A DNA stretch of 9,290 nt from an uncultured bacterium (GTDB lineage: Bacteria; Vulcanimicrobiota; CADAWZ01), in contig CASEKF010000027.1 of the NCBI GenBank assembly GCA_949288455.1, positions 1 to 9,290 on the forward strand, written 5' to 3'. Within the stretch, counting starts at the first letter, position 1. The number at the start of each line of letters is the position of its first letter. The notes under the pieces are model-generated. The model worked only from the letters and a program-made list of their open reading frames with translations, ran no database searches and was not told where the DNA came from. Of the stretch, positions 5,808-9,290 are shown piece after piece. The translations under genes and the position numbers were made by a program.

Positions 5808-7184
5808 ATGGAACCGACAGACTCCGACAGTCAAGCGGTTAATCAGACCGCCGCAAAAAAAGACGAAGACAAAAACGATTTAGGATGGCATGCGGGATTC
5901 ACGCTTGTAACGCTTGCGGTAACCGCCGTATTCATATATACTTTAACGATAAAAGATATGACGTTATATCAGCTCGCGATACTCGGCATATCTTTATATA
6001 CTATGTTGACCATGGGCATTTGTTTAGTCGCAAAAAGGAAAAACGTAGCATTTTCGGACGAACGCCCTTTTATATCTATTTTAGTGCCGGCTAAAAATGA
6101 AGAATTAGTTATTGAAAATACCGTCAGGTCTCTTTTCAAAATAAATTACAAAAAGACCGACGGATCTCCCAATTACGAGGTTATCGTAATTGACGACAAT
6201 TCTTCCGACTCTACTCTGGCGACGCTTAACAGGCTGAAAAACGAATATCCTTCCTTAGTTCCTCTTCACAGAAAAGAAGGGCAAAAAGGTAAATCGGCGG
6301 TTTTAAATTTCGCCGTACCCAAAGCTAAAGGGGACTTAATCGCCGTATTTGACGCCGACACATTCGTGGACAAAGATTTTTTTGAAAAGACCGTGCCTTA
6401 TCTTTCCGCTCCAAATATCGTCGGAGTTCAAGGACGAGTTCGAATATTCAATAAAAACGACAATATATTAACCAGGCTGCAGGACGACGAATTCACGGTA
6501 TTCGCTCACATGCTCCAAATGTCAAAATCCATTTTCGGGGGAATAATGCAGCTCGCCGGAAACGGACAGATAGTGAAAAAAGACGCTCTCATGTCGGTGG
6601 GAGGCTGGAATGAAAAATCGGCGACGGACGATCAGGATTTGACGATTAAATTTTTACTAAAAGGCTTATTTATAAACTATGTGCCCGAAGCGATTATATG
6701 GCAGGAAGCAATAAGACAGCCTTTTCCTCTCTTGCGTCAAAGGATAAGATGGGCCGAGGGCATGCTGCGGTGTATTTTCGACTATTTCTTCCCGGTCATT
6801 TTCCATAAAAAATTAACCCTGATACAAAAAATCGACGGTCTGGCAGGGCTGATGCGAATAGTCGGAACATTAATAGTATGGGTAGGATACGTACAAATCG
6901 CCACTGTTTATATTTTTAACATAACTTATTATTCATGCGCTCCCATGGCGGTAATGTGCAATATAGTTCTTATTTTGGTATTTATAACGGTCATGCTCGG
7001 AGGGCTTATTAAATATCTTGACAATTTCAATCCGTACGATCTGATAAGATTTCCGGTTTACTGGGCATATAATACGATATGGCTTATAGCCGCGCCGATA
7101 GGATATATAAACGCCATACAGAATAAAAACACCATAAAATGGGATAAAACGGAACATAACTCGACGACGGCAGAGCTTGTATAA
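5808..7184 (+). CDS. membrane GT2-family processive glycosyltransferase
   Basis: Proteins of this type (PgaC/IcaA, cellulose and hyaluronan synthases) build beta-linked polysaccharide from UDP-sugars on the cytoplasmic face of the inner membrane. From ATG 5808 there are 458 residues: a polar N-terminus, two membrane segments (about 30-50 and 53-75), the GT2 domain (about 85-320) and three or more C-terminal membrane segments (about 345-375, 380-400, 415-435). GT2 motifs are ISILVPAKNE, IDDNSSD (Asp129-130), DAD (182-184), TDDQD (273-277, catalytic Asp) and QRIRW (311-315), the Q-x-x-R-W of processive enzymes. The C-terminal KWDKTEH resembles the tail of PgaC-like proteins. No PgaD, BcsB or deacetylase gene is adjacent, so the sugar and product cannot be named; a lipid glycosyltransferase is an alternative. 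The gene stands alone, divergent from the NlpC/P60 gene; no terminator is visible after it. Confidence 0.9.
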   Translation: MEPTDSDSQAVNQTAAKKDEDKNDLGWHAGFTLVTLAVTAVFIYTLTIKDMTLYQLAILGISLYTMLTMGICLVAKRKNVAFSDERPFISILVPAKNEELVIENTVRSLFKINYKKTDGSPNYEVIVIDDNSSDSTLATLNRLKNEYPSLVPLHRKEGQKGKSAVLNFAVPKAKGDLIAVFDADTFVDKDFFEKTVPYLSAPNIVGVQGRVRIFNKNDNILTRLQDDEFTVFAHMLQMSKSIFGGIMQLAGNGQIVKKDALMSVGGWNEKSATDDQDLTIKFLLKGLFINYVPEAIIWQEAIRQPFPLLRQRIRWAEGMLRCIFDYFFPVIFHKKLTLIQKIDGLAGLMRIVGTLIVWVGYVQIATVYIFNITYYSCAPMAVMCNIVLILVFITVMLGGLIKYLDNFNPYDLIRFPVYWAYNTIWLIAAPIGYINAIQNKNTIKWDKTEHNSTTAELV

Positions 7185-7264
7185 AGCGAAATTTAAATCA
7201 ATTAATAATTTTTACAAAAAATTAACATAATTTATATTTACCTATTTAAAAAATAAAGAGATAA

Positions 7265-7270
7265 TATAAT
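7265..7270 (+). promoter_or_regulatory. candidate -10 box for the 7300 gene
   Basis: A perfect TATAAT lies 30 bp before the ATG. The -35 position (7242-7247, CTATTT) is poor. Because no terminator separates this gene from the glycosyltransferase gene 115 bp upstream, read-through is an alternative. Confidence 0.3.
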
Positions 7271-7299
7271 TAAGGAATGATCGACGAGGGGGGATAGGT

Positions 7300-8064
7300 A
7301 TGAATTTACATACTCATAATACCATATCAATGATGTCCGCAATGGTAGGTATACCTCACAATACGGACGGAGCCAAACAAATAAGCAAAGACAATCAGTC
7401 TTTGAACAAACTCAACAGCGCTGCGGCGGAAGCGGGTTCTGTAGAAGGAGGCGAATCCGGAGAAGGAAGCGGCGAAGAGGTAGGTTCGGAGTATATTAAA
7501 AAACAATCCTCTCCGCAATCAGGCAAAACTCGGCGCGCTCAAACGGCACATGTGGAAAGAAGGCAGGTTTCGGAAGAAACCGTAGCCGACACTAAACAAG
7601 CGGAGCAGGGAACCGAAGCTCAAGCCGCCGATAAAACTGCCAAAACCGCAAAATCAACGGCCTTAAAAGGCTCTATGTTTGATACGAGCAAACAGATTCA
7701 ATTCCATTTTAATAAACAAATGGATGAGACTCAGGCTAATCAGGATACTAAAAACAGGCCTGATATACAGCGTAAAAAATTTGCTCAAAATCTCAAAAAA
7801 TGGGTAGACGTCGAGTATAAGCAATACGTCAAGGATAACGATCCGCTTTATTCCCGCAGAAACTTGAGAGAAATTCTTCAAGCTCTCGGAGACTCCGACG
7901 TTAAGACAAAGAAGACCGGCAAAAAAGACGATGCTTCGGGTAAAAACGAGATTAGTTTCAGCTCGTTCAATAAGTATAATATCTCTCAAGCGACAAACAC
8001 ATTAAAGATATTTGACGAGATTCAGCTTCCGGACAATTACGAAGCGTTTGAATTGGTAGCTTAA
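7300..8064 (+). CDS. unrecognised low-complexity charged protein
   Basis: I do not recognise this 254-residue protein. It is very likely translated: the ATG is preceded by a strong GAGGGGGG site, the frame is long and it ends just before a clean terminator. There is no signal peptide, no membrane segment and no cysteine. Residues 1-25 are uncharged and Met/His-rich; about 30-125 are Glu/Ser/Gly/Ala/Lys-rich and look disordered (EGGESGEGSGEE near 49-60; KTAKTAKST near 112-120). About 130-200 look more ordered and helical (FAQNLKKWVDVEYKQYV, then RRNLREILQAL at 186-196). A Lys-rich link (202-210) leads to a hydrophobic/aromatic end (ISFSSFNKYNISQ, AFELVA). It could be a lineage-specific structural, regulatory or secreted-substrate protein; none of this is shown. 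Neighbours (glycosyltransferase upstream, convergent hsdS) give no firm clue. Confidence 0.75.
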   Translation: MNLHTHNTISMMSAMVGIPHNTDGAKQISKDNQSLNKLNSAAAEAGSVEGGESGEGSGEEVGSEYIKKQSSPQSGKTRRAQTAHVERRQVSEETVADTKQAEQGTEAQAADKTAKTAKSTALKGSMFDTSKQIQFHFNKQMDETQANQDTKNRPDIQRKKFAQNLKKWVDVEYKQYVKDNDPLYSRRNLREILQALGDSDVKTKKTGKKDDASGKNEISFSSFNKYNISQATNTLKIFDEIQLPDNYEAFELVA

Positions 8065-8094
8065 GAAATTTTTCGCGGTTAAACGCAAAATTTT

Positions 8095-8136
8095 AATAAA
8101 AGAAAGACGACAGATATTTGTCGTCTTTCTTTTATT
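8095..8136. terminator. bidirectional terminator shared with hsdS
   Basis: An 18-bp perfect stem (8095-8112 with 8119-8136) closes on the 6-nt loop GATATT. On the plus strand the right arm runs into CTTTCTTTTATTTT; on the minus strand the other arm runs into CTTTCTTTTATTAAAATTTT. Both are usable U-tracts. The hsdS TAA (8134-8132) lies inside the stem. Confidence 0.88.
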
Positions 8137-9290
8137 TTCCCGATGTTTTAATTTCCTTAAAATCCAAAAGTTTGTCGCGATAATATTCGTATTGTTTCTT
8201 TCTCGCTTCGATTTCGGCCGGCAAACCGGAAGCAAGATCTGAAGTAAGCTCGGAAAATTTATCCAAAATACGCACGATCTCCCGCTGAACCGCAAGAGGA
8301 GGCAGAGGAAGGGTTAACCCGCGCACAATATCTGCATTGAGATTTTGTACTGCCCCTCCAAAAGAGGCTTTTTGTTTCATTATGTGCTGATATTTATATG
8401 AAACCAAGAGATAGTATAGAAAATCCGAAATAAAATAATCCTCAAATTTACTTATTGCAAGCCAACCGTCATGAATACACCCTTGGATTTTCATAATATA
8501 AGGTCGTCCAAAACTCATTGAATTAGACAAGATAAAATCCCCTTCATGTACAAATCGAGATTCTTTTGCGCCGTTTTCAGTGATTTTTTCAGTAGTTTTA
8601 GTGATATATTTGCTTCCTGGAGTTATATCTCCGATTTTTATCCAATTTACGCCGTTCGTATCTGTTGTTATGAAATTTTTAATTGGTCTGGGCGAAGCGC
8701 CTCTAACAACGATCGCCATTTCTCCCAATTTCTTATATGCCACACCTTCGGGGCAGAGTTCCCGTAGCATTTTCCCCAATTCAGAAAGCCCTAAAATATT
8801 AGATAAGTCATAAGTTAAATCAAAATTCAGCAAGCTGTCCCGATAATACTCATACTGTTTCTTTCTCGCGGTAAGCTCCGCGGTAAGCTCCGCGGTAAGC
8901 TCCGCGGTAAGCTCCGTAAAAGAGTCCAAAATACGAACGATCTCGCGCTGAACCGCCAAAGGAGGAACGGGAATTTTTAAGGCAGAAACTGTTGATCTGG
9001 CCAAAGCTGGAATACCTGCGCCATATTTACATTTTTGCAATTTATATTCTTTTGACTTAAGAAAATGATACAAATAACGATTAACTACCGTTTCTGCCGA
9101 TTTCAATACATAGCAATGTGCTCCTGCCCAAAATTTTGTTTTGAGCCAATTAACATATCCAGCCGATTCGCCTCCCTGAGATATGGTTATTGTTCCTTCA
9201 GCTTGATTATATTGCTCAATATAGCCAGAGGGACTTATACCGCCATTTATAACAGGATATGGCCCCATATCACGCATATCTTTTTTATTA
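8132..9290 (-). CDS. hsdS: Type I restriction-modification specificity subunit HsdS (5' end cut)
   Basis: HsdS binds DNA and selects the bipartite target for the HsdM methylase and HsdR nuclease. The frame stays open to the window edge, so the start is missing; an internal Met at 9277 is not taken as the start. Counting from that Met, target domain 1 spans about 1-104 (PVINGGISPSGY, TISQGG, AGAHCYVL). Conserved region 1 is at 105-152 (PPLAVQREIVRILD, then four ELTA units and RKKQYEYYRD). Target domain 2 is about 176-322 (LGEMAIVVRGASPRP, WIKIGDI, EGDFILSNS, GAVQNLNADIV). Conserved region 2 (326-373) repeats PPLAVQREIVRILD and RKKQYEYYRD. The layout and the TAEL-type linker match the EcoR124I (Type IC) group. 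The two target domains resemble each other little, implying an asymmetric target; its sequence cannot be read off. hsdM and hsdR are not visible and would be expected beyond the right edge. Confidence 0.95.
   Translation of the reverse strand, partial: NKKDMRDMGPYPVINGGISPSGYIEQYNQAEGTITISQGGESAGYVNWLKTKFWAGAHCYVLKSAETVVNRYLYHFLKSKEYKLQKCKYGAGIPALARSTVSALKIPVPPLAVQREIVRILDSFTELTAELTAELTAELTARKKQYEYYRDSLLNFDLTYDLSNILGLSELGKMLRELCPEGVAYKKLGEMAIVVRGASPRPIKNFITTDTNGVNWIKIGDITPGSKYITKTTEKITENGAKESRFVHEGDFILSNSMSFGRPYIMKIQGCIHDGWLAISKFEDYFISDFLYYLLVSYKYQHIMKQKASFGGAVQNLNADIVRGLTLPLPPLAVQREIVRILDKFSELTSDLASGLPAEIEARKKQYEYYRDKLLDFKEIKTSGK
8178..8302. repeat. hsdS conserved-region direct repeat, copy 2
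   Basis: This 125-bp stretch encodes conserved region 2 and is a direct repeat of 8841-8965, also 125 bp. The two ends are most alike: 26 of 29 bases over 8178-8206 and 37 of 41 over 8262-8302. The middle differs: here four-residue units ELTS, DLAS, GLPA, EIEA replace the perfect ELTA units. Confidence 0.8.
8841..8965. repeat. hsdS conserved-region direct repeat, copy 1
   Basis: This stretch encodes conserved region 1 and pairs with 8178-8302 in the same orientation. Such repeats allow exchange of target-recognition domains between hsdS genes and could delete target domain 2 by recombination within the gene. Its middle is the 12-bp tandem array. Confidence 0.8.
8868..8915. repeat. four perfect 12-bp tandem repeats in hsdS
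   Basis: The unit GCGGTAAGCTCC occurs four times without a mismatch. On the minus strand it encodes Glu-Leu-Thr-Ala four times (three complete TAEL units in the usual naming). A change of one unit keeps the hsdS frame and alters the helical spacer between the two target domains. Confidence 0.95.

Noticed and set aside
7185-7299. Terminator after the glycosyltransferase gene
   Set aside because: The only inverted repeats are short AT stems without GC pairs; too weak to call.
8546-8813. Plus-strand open frames opposite hsdS
   Set aside because: They are antisense to recognisable HsdS target domain 2 and have no family motifs.
8868-8915. CRISPR-like short tandem repeat
   Set aside because: The units are 12 bp, directly adjoining with no spacers, and in frame inside hsdS.

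Overview
The window is bacterial chromosomal DNA, AT-rich by eye (roughly 40% GC). It carries a tRNA cluster, housekeeping translation genes, an envelope-related stretch and, at the right edge, part of a restriction-modification locus. Genes start with ATG or TTG, and several have clear purine-rich ribosome binding sites. Three of the four tRNA genes do not encode CCA, and compact intrinsic terminators separate convergent genes. The MetRS is the long form with zinc knuckle and C-terminal tRNA-binding domain, closely resembling the Escherichia coli type. I cannot fix the phylum from the sequence; a host-associated or anaerobic low-GC Gram-negative would fit, but that is a guess.

Left part (1-1356), read on the minus strand: tRNA-Ser(GCT) and tRNA-Arg(ACG) lie 26 nt apart behind a good sigma70-type promoter. 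Then come a hairpin and a decayed C-terminal fragment of an IS200/IS605-type tnpB. After these are tRNA-Arg(CCG), the tRNA adenosine deaminase gene tadA, and tRNA-Ser(CGA), whose 5' end overlaps the last 14 nt of tadA. A hairpin terminator at 161-206 ends the cluster. TadA makes inosine-34 in tRNA-Arg(ACG), so the enzyme and its substrate tRNA sit about 400 bp apart.

Middle (1617-5420): metG (methionyl-tRNA synthetase) and a calcineurin-like metallophosphoesterase form a plus-strand operon. It converges on a secreted NlpC/P60 peptidase gene, with a long near-perfect hairpin between them. The NlpC/P60 gene diverges from a membrane GT2 glycosyltransferase gene of the PgaC/BcsA type. Their 370-bp spacer contains a 16-bp-stem hairpin just downstream of a minus-strand promoter-like sequence.

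Right part (7300-9290): an unrecognised, low-complexity, highly charged protein of 254 residues shares a bidirectional terminator with a convergent Type I restriction specificity gene (hsdS), whose 5' end is cut by the window edge. The hsdS central linker holds four perfect 12-bp repeats encoding Glu-Leu-Thr-Ala. This is the arrangement known from EcoR124I/EcoR124II, where the repeat number sets the spacing of the two half-sites. hsdM and hsdR are not in the window.

I did not find a clearly new multi-gene system. The observations most worth checking are the hsdS repeat array, the tadA/tRNA-Ser overlap, the tnpB relic inside the tRNA cluster, the unexplained 5549-5592 hairpin, and the orphan 254-residue protein.
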